Positions 18,271 to 26,974 are shown, counted from the first letter of the stretch. The stretch: DNA of 64,000 nucleotides from Bradyrhizobium sp. CCGB12 (GCF_024199845.1 NZ_JANADO010000001.1:8854001-8918000), one strand, 5' to 3'. Notes: generated by a model not told the origin, from the letters alone. Numbers and translations: made by a program.

Positions 18271-18966
18271 ATGGGTCTGCACATGAGGCACACTGTCACC
18301 GGTTCATTCCACGACGGAGGCGCCTGCGCGGACTACGAGCGGATCGCCCCGATCCGGGATGACACGCTCGAGCTTGTCGTCGGGGAGTTACAGCACCGGA
18401 TGCGCAATATCCTCAGCATCGTTCTGTGCTTCGTGAACAATACCGATGCGAACACGACCGCCGATTTTCGTGCAGCGCTCTCGGCGCGGATCGCGACCCT
18501 GTCCGATGCTTACAGGATGATCGAATCTGCGGGACAGCAGCGTGTATCCTTCTCGGGCCTGCTGAAGCGAACGCTCGAGCCACACGCGATGTCTCACAAG
18601 GGCCGCATTCTGCTGGCGGGACCGGATCTCATGCTGGAGCCGCACATCGCTTTGGCGATGCACATCATCATTCATGAGCTGGCGACGAACGCGAGCAAGT
18701 ATGGCGCGCTGACATCGACTGCGGGAGCCGTCGAGGTGATCTGGGAGAGCTCCCCCTATCTTGGCGGACAAGGTCTTGCCATCCAATGGCGCGAGCGCGG
18801 CGGACCGAGGGTGATCCGGCCGGAACGCAGAGGCTTTGGCACGCAACTGATCGCAAGGGCGTTGCCGGGCGCGCAGGTCGATCTCGACTTCGCACCCGAT
18901 GGTCTTGTCTGCCGACTTCTACTTGATCTCGGCCAGACGCCGACCACGCAGGGGGCGGTCAGTTAG
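18271..18966 (+). CDS. HWE-family histidine kinase without sensor domain
   Basis: A 231-residue soluble kinase of the HWE class. The H box is LQHRMRNILSIV, the N-box region HELATNASKYGAL, the diagnostic W-x-E is in WRERGGP, and the glycine-rich end is GFGTQLIARALPG. There is no PAS, GAF or membrane segment, so it may be activated by a partner or act as a phosphotransferase module. HWE/HisKA_2 kinases commonly feed single-domain receivers and PhyR in alphaproteobacteria; the receiver at 15809 is the obvious local partner (inference). The DUF417 B gene follows after 19 bp. Confidence 0.9.
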   Translation: MGLHMRHTVTGSFHDGGACADYERIAPIRDDTLELVVGELQHRMRNILSIVLCFVNNTDANTTADFRAALSARIATLSDAYRMIESAGQQRVSFSGLLKRTLEPHAMSHKGRILLAGPDLMLEPHIALAMHIIIHELATNASKYGALTSTAGAVEVIWESSPYLGGQGLAIQWRERGGPRVIRPERRGFGTQLIARALPGAQVDLDFAPDGLVCRLLLDLGQTPTTQGAVS

Positions 18967-18985
18967 GATCAGGAGGATCTAAACA

Positions 18986-19501
18986 ATGAGCATATTGACG
19001 AGCGTCCCGCGGAAATCGTTCGCAAGCAGGTTGCCGATATCGGAGTTGCTTACGGGAGATCTGGATTACCACATCGTCCGGGCGTCGATGGTGATCCTGT
19101 TCTTCTTCTTCGGCTATCAGAAATGGTGGGCGTACGAGGCGGATCGTCTGGAGCCGTTCATCGGCAACGGTCCCCTGATCTGGTGGCTCTATCCCGCTTT
19201 CGGCCATCAAGGTGCCAGTTGGTTTCTCGGCATCTCCGAATGGACCTTTGGCGCCTTGATATTCGCGGGCTTCTGGAGCAAGCGCCTCGGCATTCTGGGC
19301 GCCCTTGGATCGACCGGCACCTTTATCGCGACAGTCACGATTATTCCATTCATGCCGGATGGTTGGGACGCGTCAGCCGGAGGCTTTCCGGCGATGACGG
19401 GCAACGTTCCGTTCCTGATGAAGGATGTCGTACTGCTTGCAGTGTCGTTGTATCTTCTGAAGCAAGATGCGGCGCGAGTCCTGAATCGACCTGACGCTTG
19501 A
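18986..19501 (+). CDS. DUF417 (YkgB/RclC-like) inner membrane protein B
   Basis: A 171-residue, four-helix membrane protein closely similar to the one at 14743-15288: DLDYHIVRASMVILFFFFG, QKWWAYEADRLEPFI, GPLIWWLYPAFG, and PFLMKDVVLLAVSLYLLKQD. An excellent AGGAGG stands nine bases before the ATG at 18986. It is the last gene of the receiver-sigma-EgtD-kinase run. E. coli RclC is the best-studied relative and belongs to a hypochlorous-acid response, which fits EgtD nearby. Confidence 0.9.
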   Translation: MSILTSVPRKSFASRLPISELLTGDLDYHIVRASMVILFFFFGYQKWWAYEADRLEPFIGNGPLIWWLYPAFGHQGASWFLGISEWTFGALIFAGFWSKRLGILGALGSTGTFIATVTIIPFMPDGWDASAGGFPAMTGNVPFLMKDVVLLAVSLYLLKQDAARVLNRPDA

Positions 19502-19820
19502 GATACACGGCCAGACCGATGCAGATCATGCCCAGCGCGAAGATGGGGTATTGCAGCGAGACGGCAGCTGCGGTGACGAAGCCGCGCAGGGTGGCCAAGG
19601 ATCGCATGCGCATCATCATGCGCGCGCGAGCTGGGATCTCCTCGATCACCGGCCGGTCGACGGCTTCCCAGCACAGCAGCAGATAGGTCGCGTTCACCAG
19701 GGCGAATCTGCTGGCGTAGACGGTGGCGGGCAACGGCGCCAGCCTTGAACTCGCTATCCAGGCGGTCGAGAACGGCAGAAGCGACACGGAAAGCAGATGC
19801 GCGAAGTTTTCCCAGATCAA
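19491..19820 (-). pseudogene. Remnant of a TMEM175/DUF1211-type membrane protein
   Basis: A minus-strand frame contains about 110 residues that look like the C-terminal half of a TMEM175-family potassium-channel protein: LIWENFAHLLSVSLLPFSTAW, a second helix around VNATYLLLCWEAVDRP, RARMMMRMRSLATLRGFV and a last helix ending VYLKRQ. The expected N-terminal block (FSDGVFAI...) is missing upstream in all frames, and the frame runs into the 3' end of DUF417 gene B. This indicates a truncated relic, not a working channel. The rest of the roughly 660-base gap to the next gene has no other coding signal. Confidence 0.6.
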
Positions 19821-19971
19821 TCGGCGCGTCGCTGCGCTTCCACAGCGTAGAAGATGATGGTTCGGCCGGTCTCGACGCTCCGATTGGGGGCTGAACAGCC
19901 AACGATCGGCAGGGCGCAAAGCCGCCCTTCTGTACTTTCGTGGATATTCGGAGCAACTGTCGGATTGGTTA

Positions 19972-20013
19972 CACCTGCTTCGTAAAAAAAGCAGGTGCGC
20001 TGCTGCGCAGCGA
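19972..20013. terminator. Strong double hairpin upstream of the sensor kinase
   Basis: CACCTGCTT (19972-19980) pairs with AAGCAGGTG (19989-19997) across an A-rich loop, and a second hairpin CGCTGC-TGC-GCAGCG follows directly. Read on the minus strand the first loop is a run of seven T. It could end transcription coming from either side or lie in the 5' leader of the kinase gene at 20161. Confidence 0.45.
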
Positions 20014-20160
20014 AGTGTTTGTTGCGGGGCCGTGAACCGTGCTCCCCGCAGCCAAACTTGGCAATATTCGCAAGTCCCGTTACATGTTGCGGCGTACTGA
20101 CGCGCTCTCGTCTCCACCCCTCGACGTGCAAGCCGCGGGGGAGCGTCGAGACGTCTGGAT

Positions 20161-21834
20161 ATGATGGTCACGACGAGACATCTCGGTATGAGGCTTGATA
20201 ACGAGACGCACGAACTGGATCTGGTCGCCAAGGCGTTTCAGATCATATCGAGAGAGATCAACTACCAGGGGTTGGCCAAGGCTCTTCTCATGGAGGCGCT
20301 GAGTTATTCGGGGGCCAGTCGGGGGGCGATCTTGCTTAGCGGGCAAAGAGAGTTGCTTGCCAAAGCCGATGCGAGCTTCCCGCGCGAGAGGGCAAACTTC
20401 CTCGCCTCCTTCCCGGCGAACGCCGAATTCCGCTTGCCGAGCGACCTCGCCGAAGAGGTGCTCGATCGAAAGCAAACGGTCGTGAGGCAAGCCGGCGCAG
20501 AGAGCTCGGCATTGATCGCCCCCGCGAAGGCACCGTCTGGAAAGATAGCCCAGCTGTGCCTGCCGCTGATTCACCAGCACTGGGCGATTGGCGTTCTCTA
20601 TCTCGAAGCAGATGGAGGTGCGGATGTCTTCACGCCGCGGTGCGTGTGGGTGATTTCCTTGCTTGCCAATCAGGCCGCCGTCTCATTCGAATCGGTACGC
20701 CTGTTCGAGGCGCTGCGCGAGACCAATATGTGGATGGTCAGAGGTCAACAGATCGGCGGGATGGGCAGCTATCGCTGGAACACGCGGACCCTGCTCTCCC
20801 GTGGATCGCGCGAATGTTACCGCATTCTGGATATCGACCTGGACGTAAACCCCGTGCCATTCGAGGTGTTCAGGGACCGGGTCCACCCTGAGGATTATCC
20901 CGCGCTGGAGCAGGCCCTTACCGAGGCGATTAGCGCGAAGTCACCCTTCACCCACGAATACCGCGTGGTTCACCGGGACGGCACGACGTTGCATGTCGCA
21001 GCGGTCGGACAATTCGATGAGGGACCGACCGGCGACCTCGAGCTGGAAGGTATCATCACGGATGTCACGCAGCGGAAGGCGGCGGAGCAAGCGCTTGCCG
21101 ATGCGCGAAACGAGCTGGCGCGGGCGACAGGTCTGACGTCGCTTGGCGAACTCGCCGGCTCGATCATCCACGAGATCGATCAGCCGCTGACAGGGACGAT
21201 AATGAGTGCGGAAGCTTGCCTCCGGTGGCTGGCCAAGGAGCCCGTTCAAGCCGCGGAGGCGCGGAAATCGGTCGCGCGCATTATCAGGCAGGCACGTCGT
21301 GCCGCGGAGGTTGTGACCGGGGTCCGGTCGCTCGTGAAGGGCACGCAGGTCCTTTTTGCCGAGTTCGATATCAACGAGGCGGTTGCCGAAGTTCTGCTTC
21401 TGTCGAAAAGGGAGATCGAGCGGGCCGGGGTCATCGTCCGTACCGACTTCGATCGATCATCGCCTCAAGTCGAAGCAGATCGTGTTCAAGTCCAGCAGGT
21501 GGCACTCAACCTCGTGCGCAACGCGATCGAGGCCATGGCCGAGGTTGAGGACGGGAACCGTATTTTGGTCCTCTCTTCGGGGGTCTCTAATGGTATGATT
21601 TCCGTGGCAATCGCGGATACGGGGGGTGGCATCAGCCCGGCTGACAGGGAGCGGGTCTTCGAGACGCTCTATACGACGAAGGGGGCGGGACTGGGTCTCG
21701 GACTGTCGATCTGCCGGAAGATAGTGAAACTCCACGGAGGGCAGCTATGGGTGGAAGAAAACGGGAGGTGCGGAGCGAAGTTCATCTTCGCTCTCCCGCT
21801 TCGCCAGGCCGTTCAGACGTCGGAAAGCCGGTAG
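20161..21834 (+). CDS. GAF-PAS sensor histidine kinase
   Basis: A 557-residue soluble kinase. GAF domain at about residues 20-185 (SRGAILLSGQ ... GVLYLEADGG ... LLANQAAVSFESVRL, the same type of GAF as in the giant kinases), PAS at about 200-305 (GSYRWNTRTLLSRGSRECYR ... EYRVVHRDGTT), HisKA with His337 in GSIIHEIDQPLTG, and HATPase at about 420-550 (LNLVRNAIEA, DTGGGIS, GLGLGLSICRKI). Two ATGs stand in tandem (20161 and 20164). The stop lies two bases before the ATG of the FixJ-type regulator, so the two form a cognate pair in one operon. Confidence 0.92.
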   Translation: MMVTTRHLGMRLDNETHELDLVAKAFQIISREINYQGLAKALLMEALSYSGASRGAILLSGQRELLAKADASFPRERANFLASFPANAEFRLPSDLAEEVLDRKQTVVRQAGAESSALIAPAKAPSGKIAQLCLPLIHQHWAIGVLYLEADGGADVFTPRCVWVISLLANQAAVSFESVRLFEALRETNMWMVRGQQIGGMGSYRWNTRTLLSRGSRECYRILDIDLDVNPVPFEVFRDRVHPEDYPALEQALTEAISAKSPFTHEYRVVHRDGTTLHVAAVGQFDEGPTGDLELEGIITDVTQRKAAEQALADARNELARATGLTSLGELAGSIIHEIDQPLTGTIMSAEACLRWLAKEPVQAAEARKSVARIIRQARRAAEVVTGVRSLVKGTQVLFAEFDINEAVAEVLLLSKREIERAGVIVRTDFDRSSPQVEADRVQVQQVALNLVRNAIEAMAEVEDGNRILVLSSGVSNGMISVAIADTGGGISPADRERVFETLYTTKGAGLGLGLSICRKIVKLHGGQLWVEENGRCGAKFIFALPLRQAVQTSESR

Positions 21835-21836
21835 AC

Positions 21837-22451
21837 ATGCCTCCGTCTGGCGTTGTTCATATTGTCGACGATGACCGCGCGGTTCGGGAGTCTCTTGGCG
21901 ACCTGCTTGAGTCCCTGCACTATAAGGTCGCGTTGTACGGGTCTGCTTCGGATTTCTTGAAGGTCGAACTGTCGGATACTCCCGGGTGTCTGGTGCTCGA
22001 TGTCAGATTGCCGGGTACCAGTGGCTTGGAGCTGCAGGAGTACCTGAGAAAGATCAATGTCGGAATCCCGGTGATCCTGATGACCGCTTTCGGCGACATT
22101 CCCATGTCGGTAAGAGGCATGAAGCTGGGGGCAGTCGATTTTCTCACCAAGCCGATACGAGATCAGGATCTTCTCGATGCGGTCACTGCCGCGATCCGAA
22201 AGGACATAGATCGACGCGACGACAACGCGCACCTCGCGCAGTTGCAGGAGAAGTTTGCACTTCTGACAACCCGCGAGCGTCAAGTGATGACGCTGGTAGC
22301 ATCCGGTCTGATGAACAAACAGGTCGCCAGCGAGCTCTCAATCAGCGAAGCGACGGTCAAGATGCATCGTGGCAGCGTGATGCGGAAGCTGGGGGCAAAA
22401 ACCGCGGCAATGCTCGTTCGAATGGCTGAAGCGCTCCAACTCCAAGGCTGA
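21837..22451 (+). CDS. FixJ/NarL-type response regulator
   Basis: A 204-residue regulator with an N-terminal receiver (VDDD at 10-13, phospho-acceptor Asp55 in LVLDVRLPG, TAFGD, Lys in LTKPI) and a C-terminal LuxR-type helix-turn-helix (LTTRERQVMTLVASGLMNKQ ... SISEATVKMHRGSVMRKL). It follows the kinase by two bases. The architecture is that of FixJ/NodW/NwsB proteins. The frame is open upstream inside the kinase gene, but the receiver begins at the ATG at 21837. It is a candidate binder of the palindrome that begins 62 bp after its stop codon. Confidence 0.92.
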   Translation: MPPSGVVHIVDDDRAVRESLGDLLESLHYKVALYGSASDFLKVELSDTPGCLVLDVRLPGTSGLELQEYLRKINVGIPVILMTAFGDIPMSVRGMKLGAVDFLTKPIRDQDLLDAVTAAIRKDIDRRDDNAHLAQLQEKFALLTTRERQVMTLVASGLMNKQVASELSISEATVKMHRGSVMRKLGAKTAAMLVRMAEALQLQG

Positions 22452-22512
22452 CGCGTCGCCTCCGGGGCTGCATCTCGCAGCTAAACCATCTCAGCGCGGT
22501 CCCTGCATGCGA

Positions 22513-22556
22513 CCCATACCTAGGTATGGGCCGAAACAGCACAAGCGTGAGATTGT
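22513..22556 (+). promoter_or_regulatory. Two-part palindromic element, copy 2
   Basis: CCCATAC-CTAG-GTATGGG (22513-22530, a perfect 18-bp palindrome counting the centre) is followed after 10 bases by ACAAGC-GTGA-GATTGT (22541-22556). This repeats the 15541-15585 element with the same arm sequences and the same spacing. It lies 200 bp upstream of the AraC regulator start. The rest of the 305-bp gap between 22452 and 22756 shows no gene. Confidence 0.65.
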
Positions 22557-22756
22557 TCGCCGGAGCGATGCAAAGCATGTTGTTCCTGTGCGGTGCTACC
22601 AGCCGGTATCGGGCAGCTCGCTTTGACTGGAGACGGTAACGCCACTTGCAGCTTGCGGCTTCAACGCCCGTATCCGGGCGATCAAGGCGTCTCCTCCGTG
22701 CAGAAGTTCGTTGACGACTGGTGCAACCATCCGGAGCACAGAACAGGGCGACGACA

Positions 22757-23731
22757 ATGGGGACGTATGTATCAAATTCGAGTGAGAGTACGCCGCGGAT
22801 GATTGTCTCCGCTTCGCCAATCAGACCAGTGGACCAGACGCAACCTTCTAGGCCGTCCGAGGCACCGCTTCATCCGACGGTCAGCATAACGCCCTCCGAG
22901 CCGGTGAAGCGCCTTGGGATAGGCTGGCGCTGGTGGTTTTCGGAGAGCGTTCACATTCCGGTCGGCAACCGGATCGAATTTCGCTTTCAGGGATCGAGAC
23001 ACCTCCTGGCGTTGTACAACGAGGGAGCACGGAAAAGCGGCGAGACCTTCATCGATGGCCTCCGCTCGTCGAAGCTGCGAGGTTCTGAGCACAAGCTGAC
23101 CTTTGTCCCGGCGGGACGCGCTTATCGGGAATGGTATGAGACCGTCTCGTCCGCGCAGGTGACTTTCCTCTATCTCGATCCGGCCGCGCTTCATAAATCC
23201 GATGACAGCAAGAGCGGGCTCGCGCCGAGAATATACTTCGAGGATCCGCTGGTCTGGGAGACCGCTTCCAAATTGAAGAAGGCGATCGAGAGCGCGGAGA
23301 CGAATTGCGCGCCCTACCTCGAGGCGCTCTGCGGCGTGCTCGCTCACGAGCTTTCCAGATCTGATCACGATCTGGCTCGCGAGCCGACACCGGTAAGCCG
23401 TGGGGGTCTCGCAGGATGGCAGAAGCGTGTCGTGGTCGAGTACGTCGAGGAGCATCTGGGAGAACAAGTCTGCCTCCTGAAACTCGCCGAGCTTGCCAGG
23501 CTCAGCGTTCACCACTTCTGTCGTGCATTCAAGAAGTCGTTCGGAATCCCGGCCTACCAGTATCAGGTGCAGCGGCGCATGGAGTTCGCCAAGCTGCGGC
23601 TGGCGGATCGCGCAGTATCGATCACGGACATCGCACTCAGCCTGGGCTATGCCCAAACCAGCTCCTTCAGCTCCGCCTTTCGCAAATCGACGGGTTGGAC
23701 CCCCACGGACTATCGCAGGGAGTTCGAATGA
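22757..23731 (+). CDS. AraC-family transcriptional regulator
   Basis: A 324-residue regulator. The C-terminal 105 residues hold two helix-turn-helices: VCLLKLAELARLSVHHFCRAF and ITDIALSLGYAQTSSFSSAF, the latter with the usual FRKSTGWTPTDYRR tail. The N-terminal 210 residues are a divergent sensing domain preceded by about 45 disordered residues. The ATG at 22757 has AGGG eight bases upstream; another ATG at 22799 is possible. It stands alone, downstream of the second palindrome and upstream of three plus-strand enzyme genes it may control. Confidence 0.9.
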   Translation: MGTYVSNSSESTPRMIVSASPIRPVDQTQPSRPSEAPLHPTVSITPSEPVKRLGIGWRWWFSESVHIPVGNRIEFRFQGSRHLLALYNEGARKSGETFIDGLRSSKLRGSEHKLTFVPAGRAYREWYETVSSAQVTFLYLDPAALHKSDDSKSGLAPRIYFEDPLVWETASKLKKAIESAETNCAPYLEALCGVLAHELSRSDHDLAREPTPVSRGGLAGWQKRVVVEYVEEHLGEQVCLLKLAELARLSVHHFCRAFKKSFGIPAYQYQVQRRMEFAKLRLADRAVSITDIALSLGYAQTSSFSSAFRKSTGWTPTDYRREFE

Positions 23732-23927
23732 GCCGATCAGAGGGGGCGATAGATCGGGCATAGAGCCGACAGGCGGTCCGGTAGGGGCAGAAGAATCCCG
23801 GCGAGCCTGTAACTGGATGGTCTCGAGCCACGAAATATCTACGTGAGACTGCCTCGGATCGGCTGCGATCGGATCATCGTTTTCAAGAGGCGCATCAGGT
23901 GTCGAGTAAGACCGCGAGGGAGCGCAG

Positions 23928-24797
23928 ATGACGAGCATTCGATACCGCAAGGCGAACGTGGACGGACTGAACATATTCTATCGGGAGGCTGGCCGGACTG
24001 ACGCGCCCGCTTTGCTGCTGCTTCACGGATTCCCGACGGCCAGCCACATGTTCCGCGAATTGATCCCCGCGCTCTCGGATCGCTTCCGGCTCGTGGCGCC
24101 GGATTTGCCCGGTTTCGGCCAGTCCGACATGCCGGCTCGCGAGAGCTTTGCCTATACGTTCGCCGCGTTGGCGCACGTGATCGAACGATTTACGGAAGTC
24201 ATCGGACTTGCTCGTTTCTCGCTCTACGTCTTCGACTATGGCGCGCCGACGGGCTTTCGGATGGCTCTTCGACATCCCGAGCGTATCGCTTCCATCATTT
24301 CGCAGAACGGCAATGCCTATGAGGAGGGATTGAGCGAAGGCTGGAGCCCGATCCGTGCTTACTGGGAAGATCCATCACAAGCGAACCGGGCGTTGCTGCG
24401 GTCATTCCTTTCGCCGGAGACGACGGTTTGGCAATACACCCACGGGGTACCTGACGCCTCCCTGGTTTCCCCTGATGGATACACATTGGACAACCACTAT
24501 CTCGCGCGTCCCGGCGCCGATCAAGTCCAGCTCGACCTTTTCGGCGACTACAGGACCAACGTCGCCATGTATCCGGAATTCCAGGCCTACTTCCGCAAGC
24601 ACAAGCCGCCTTTCCTGGCGGTCTGGGGCAAGAACGATCCCTTCTTCCTGCCGGCGGGTGCGAAGGCGTTCCAGCGCGACATGCCGGGTGCCGCAGTGCG
24701 CTTCTTCGACACAGGGCACTTTGCGCTCGAAACTCATGTGCGGGAGATTGCGATGGCAATCGGTGATTTTCTTGACCAGCCAAATTCAAATGGCTGA
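23928..24797 (+). CDS. Alpha/beta hydrolase (epoxide hydrolase / haloalkane dehalogenase type)
   Basis: A 289-residue alpha/beta-fold hydrolase. It shows the oxyanion motif LLHGFPTASHMF, a nucleophile elbow with Asp103 in VFDYGAP instead of the serine of esterases, and the catalytic His in FFDTGHFALET. An Asp nucleophile is characteristic of epoxide hydrolases and haloalkane or fluoroacetate dehalogenases. The substrate is not evident. It is the first of three same-strand genes with an NADPH:quinone-reductase-like protein and an SDR, a set that could process an electrophilic stress product. Confidence 0.88.
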   Translation: MTSIRYRKANVDGLNIFYREAGRTDAPALLLLHGFPTASHMFRELIPALSDRFRLVAPDLPGFGQSDMPARESFAYTFAALAHVIERFTEVIGLARFSLYVFDYGAPTGFRMALRHPERIASIISQNGNAYEEGLSEGWSPIRAYWEDPSQANRALLRSFLSPETTVWQYTHGVPDASLVSPDGYTLDNHYLARPGADQVQLDLFGDYRTNVAMYPEFQAYFRKHKPPFLAVWGKNDPFFLPAGAKAFQRDMPGAAVRFFDTGHFALETHVREIAMAIGDFLDQPNSNG

Positions 24798-24838
24798 CCG
24801 CCCCTTCCCTCGCTGCGAGCGACGTCAGGAGAGCCATC

Positions 24839-25813
24839 ATGCGCGCCATCGTTCTTGAAAAATTCGGCGGTTTGGACAGCCTTGTTTATCGAGACGTTCC
24901 GGAGCCGGAGCCGGAGCTTGGTCATGTCGTCATCCAGGTCAAGGGGTTCGGCATCAATCATGCGGAGATGCACATGCGCCGGGGCGAATGGGCCGAAGCG
25001 GCGCCGATCAGCGGCATTGAATGCGTCGGTCTCGTGAAGTCGTGCCCGGGCGGAGAATTTCCGGTGGGAGCCAAGGTAGCCGCATTGATGGGCGGTCTCG
25101 GCCGGACCATCAACGGCAGCTACGCTGAATACACCCGTGCTCCGGTTTCGAACGTCGCATTGATCGATGTGGATTTGCCCTGGGCCGAGCTCGCAGCATT
25201 ACCCGAAACTTTCGCGACGGCGTGGACCTGTCTCTTCCGCAACCTCGAGCTCCGGAGGGGTCAGCTTCTCGTCATCCGCGGGGCGACGTCCTCGTTTGGT
25301 CAGGCGGCGCTCAAGCTCGCGGTCAATGCGGGCGCGCGGGTCATCGCGACGACGCGCAGCCGGGAGCGTTTCGCCATGCTGGAGAAGCTCGGAGCCGCGC
25401 GCTGCGAAATCGAACGGCGCGATCTCTCAAAGCATCTGCCCGAGGCGAAGCAGGTCGACGCGGTTTTGGACCTCGTCGGCAACAGCGTCGTGCTCGACTC
25501 CCTTGCCATGCTTCGCCGGGGCGGCCGCTCCTGTCTCGCCGGCTGGCTCGGCGGGCTTGATCCGATTCCGGATTTCAACCCGCTGCTGCAGATGCCGAGC
25601 GGCGTCTATCTGACCTTCTTCGGCAGCTTCGTGTTCGGCACGCCCGGGTTTCCGCTCTCCGACGTGCCGCTGCGGGAAATCGCCGCCGACGCCGCGACCG
25701 GCCGGCTGGACGTCAAGCCGGCCCAGGTCTTTCGCTTCGACGAGATTCGCGAGGCACATCGCGTCATGGAGGCGAACGGGGCGGTCGGAAAGATGGTTGT
25801 TGTCGGCGACTGA
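24839..25813 (+). CDS. Zinc-independent medium-chain oxidoreductase (quinone oxidoreductase-like)
   Basis: A 324-residue MDR-superfamily protein with a GroES-like N-terminal half (GHVVIQVKGFGINHAEMHMR) and a Rossmann domain (LLVIRGATSSFGQAALKLA). Cys/His ligands for catalytic or structural zinc are absent, which matches the quinone oxidoreductase/crotonyl-reductase branch that uses NADPH. It starts 41 bp after the hydrolase. The stop at 25811-25813 is 32 bp before the SDR start, so the three genes probably form an operon. Confidence 0.88.
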   Translation: MRAIVLEKFGGLDSLVYRDVPEPEPELGHVVIQVKGFGINHAEMHMRRGEWAEAAPISGIECVGLVKSCPGGEFPVGAKVAALMGGLGRTINGSYAEYTRAPVSNVALIDVDLPWAELAALPETFATAWTCLFRNLELRRGQLLVIRGATSSFGQAALKLAVNAGARVIATTRSRERFAMLEKLGAARCEIERRDLSKHLPEAKQVDAVLDLVGNSVVLDSLAMLRRGGRSCLAGWLGGLDPIPDFNPLLQMPSGVYLTFFGSFVFGTPGFPLSDVPLREIAADAATGRLDVKPAQVFRFDEIREAHRVMEANGAVGKMVVVGD

Positions 25814-25845
25814 TGTTTGCAAGCTTGACGTCCGGGAGAGTTCAT

Positions 25846-26616
25846 ATGTCGAAATCAGTCGCGATCGTAACGGGAGCGAGCCAGGGAATCGGCCGAGCGA
25901 CCGCGGTGCGCCTGGCGCGCGATTTCTCGACGCTTGTCCTGGTCGCGCGAAGCCGCGCCAATCTCGAGGACACCGCAAAGGCAGTCAGGGCCGCCGGCGC
26001 CGGGGTGCTGGTGATCGATGCCGATCTGGTCGACCCTCGTGCTGCTCAAGCCGTCGTCGACCAGACCTTGGCGGCGTTCGGCCGGATTGATGCCCTGCTC
26101 AATATCGCCGGCGCGGTACCTCAGGTCGATCTATTCGAGACGACGGAGGCGCAGTGGGAAGCTGGGCTGGCGTTGAAGCTGCATGGCGCTCGGCGGCTCA
26201 CGATCGCCGCCTGGCCGTCGCTCATGGCGACGAAAGGAGCCGTGGTGCTGATGTCGGGAAACTCCGCTTCCTTCCCCAAGGCGCCCTATGCCGCGGTCGG
26301 CACCATCAACGCCGCCATCGTCGCCTTGGCTAAGGCGTTCTCCGACAAGGGCCTCAGCGATGGCGTCCAGGTCAATAGCGTCCTGCCGGGACCCGTGATG
26401 ACGGGACGCCGCCGCTCCTACCTTCAGCACTGGGCGCCTCTGCACAACATGACCGTCGAGGAGGCAACGGCAAAGTTTCCCAAGGAGGCCGGCATCGCGC
26501 GCTACGGCGAGCCAGAGGAGATTGCCGAGCTGATGGCATTCCTCGTTTCGCCCGGCGCGCGCTGGATGACCGGCTCGGCTTTGCGAATGGATGGCGGCGA
26601 GGTCAAATCGATCTGA
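25846..26616 (+). CDS. Short-chain dehydrogenase/reductase with atypical active site
   Basis: A 256-residue SDR. The cofactor loop TGASQGIG is at 9-16, the NIAG-type motif reads LNIAGAV, and the C-terminus is the usual SGARWMTGSALRMDGGE-like end (here SPGARWMTGSALRMDGG). In the active-site helix, however, YAAVGTINAA puts Gly where the catalytic Lys of YxxxK belongs, although a Ser (SGNSAS) precedes it normally. It may therefore be catalytically altered. The ATG at 25846 follows GGGAG by seven bases; an ATG at 25813 overlaps the upstream stop but has no such site. Confidence 0.85.
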   Translation: MSKSVAIVTGASQGIGRATAVRLARDFSTLVLVARSRANLEDTAKAVRAAGAGVLVIDADLVDPRAAQAVVDQTLAAFGRIDALLNIAGAVPQVDLFETTEAQWEAGLALKLHGARRLTIAAWPSLMATKGAVVLMSGNSASFPKAPYAAVGTINAAIVALAKAFSDKGLSDGVQVNSVLPGPVMTGRRRSYLQHWAPLHNMTVEEATAKFPKEAGIARYGEPEEIAELMAFLVSPGARWMTGSALRMDGGEVKSI

Positions 26617-26679
26617 TTGGCGCCGAGCGCAGCGTGGTCGACTCGATCGTCGACGGGTTTCGATTTCGGAGCTGACCTT

Positions 26680-26928
26680 TCAGACCTGCTTGGTGCCCCC
26701 GGGCTGGCCGGCTTCGTCAGTCTTCTTCAGCCTGGATCTGAGCAGCTCTTCGCGACGCCTAATCAGTATTTCAAGCCGCGCGACCTGATCGTCGATTCGC
26801 TGGCCGACGAGCTCTTCGTTCATCGCGACAGAACATGAGGCGGCCTGTTCGTTCAATTCGCGAAGGTCTGCTGTTGTGGTGGCAATCTGGCGCTCGATTT
26901 CAGTGAGGTGGATATCATCACCGTGCAT
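26680..26928 (-). CDS. Small coiled-coil protein, unknown function
   Basis: An 82-residue, highly charged, all-helical frame: ATTTADLRELNEQAASC, then IDDQVARLEILIRRREELLRSR. A heptad-like pattern suggests a coiled coil. The ATG at 26928 is taken as start because the frame upstream is not protein-like. It is convergent with the SDR gene and 46 bp downstream of the DUF6510 gene on the same strand, so it could be its operon partner. No family recognised. Confidence 0.5.
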   Translation of the reverse strand: MHGDDIHLTEIERQIATTTADLRELNEQAASCSVAMNEELVGQRIDDQVARLEILIRRREELLRSRLKKTDEAGQPGGTKQV

Positions 26929-26974
26929 TGCGGGTCTTTGACTTCGAAGTTTGGCGGATGATCGTGCACTGCAT

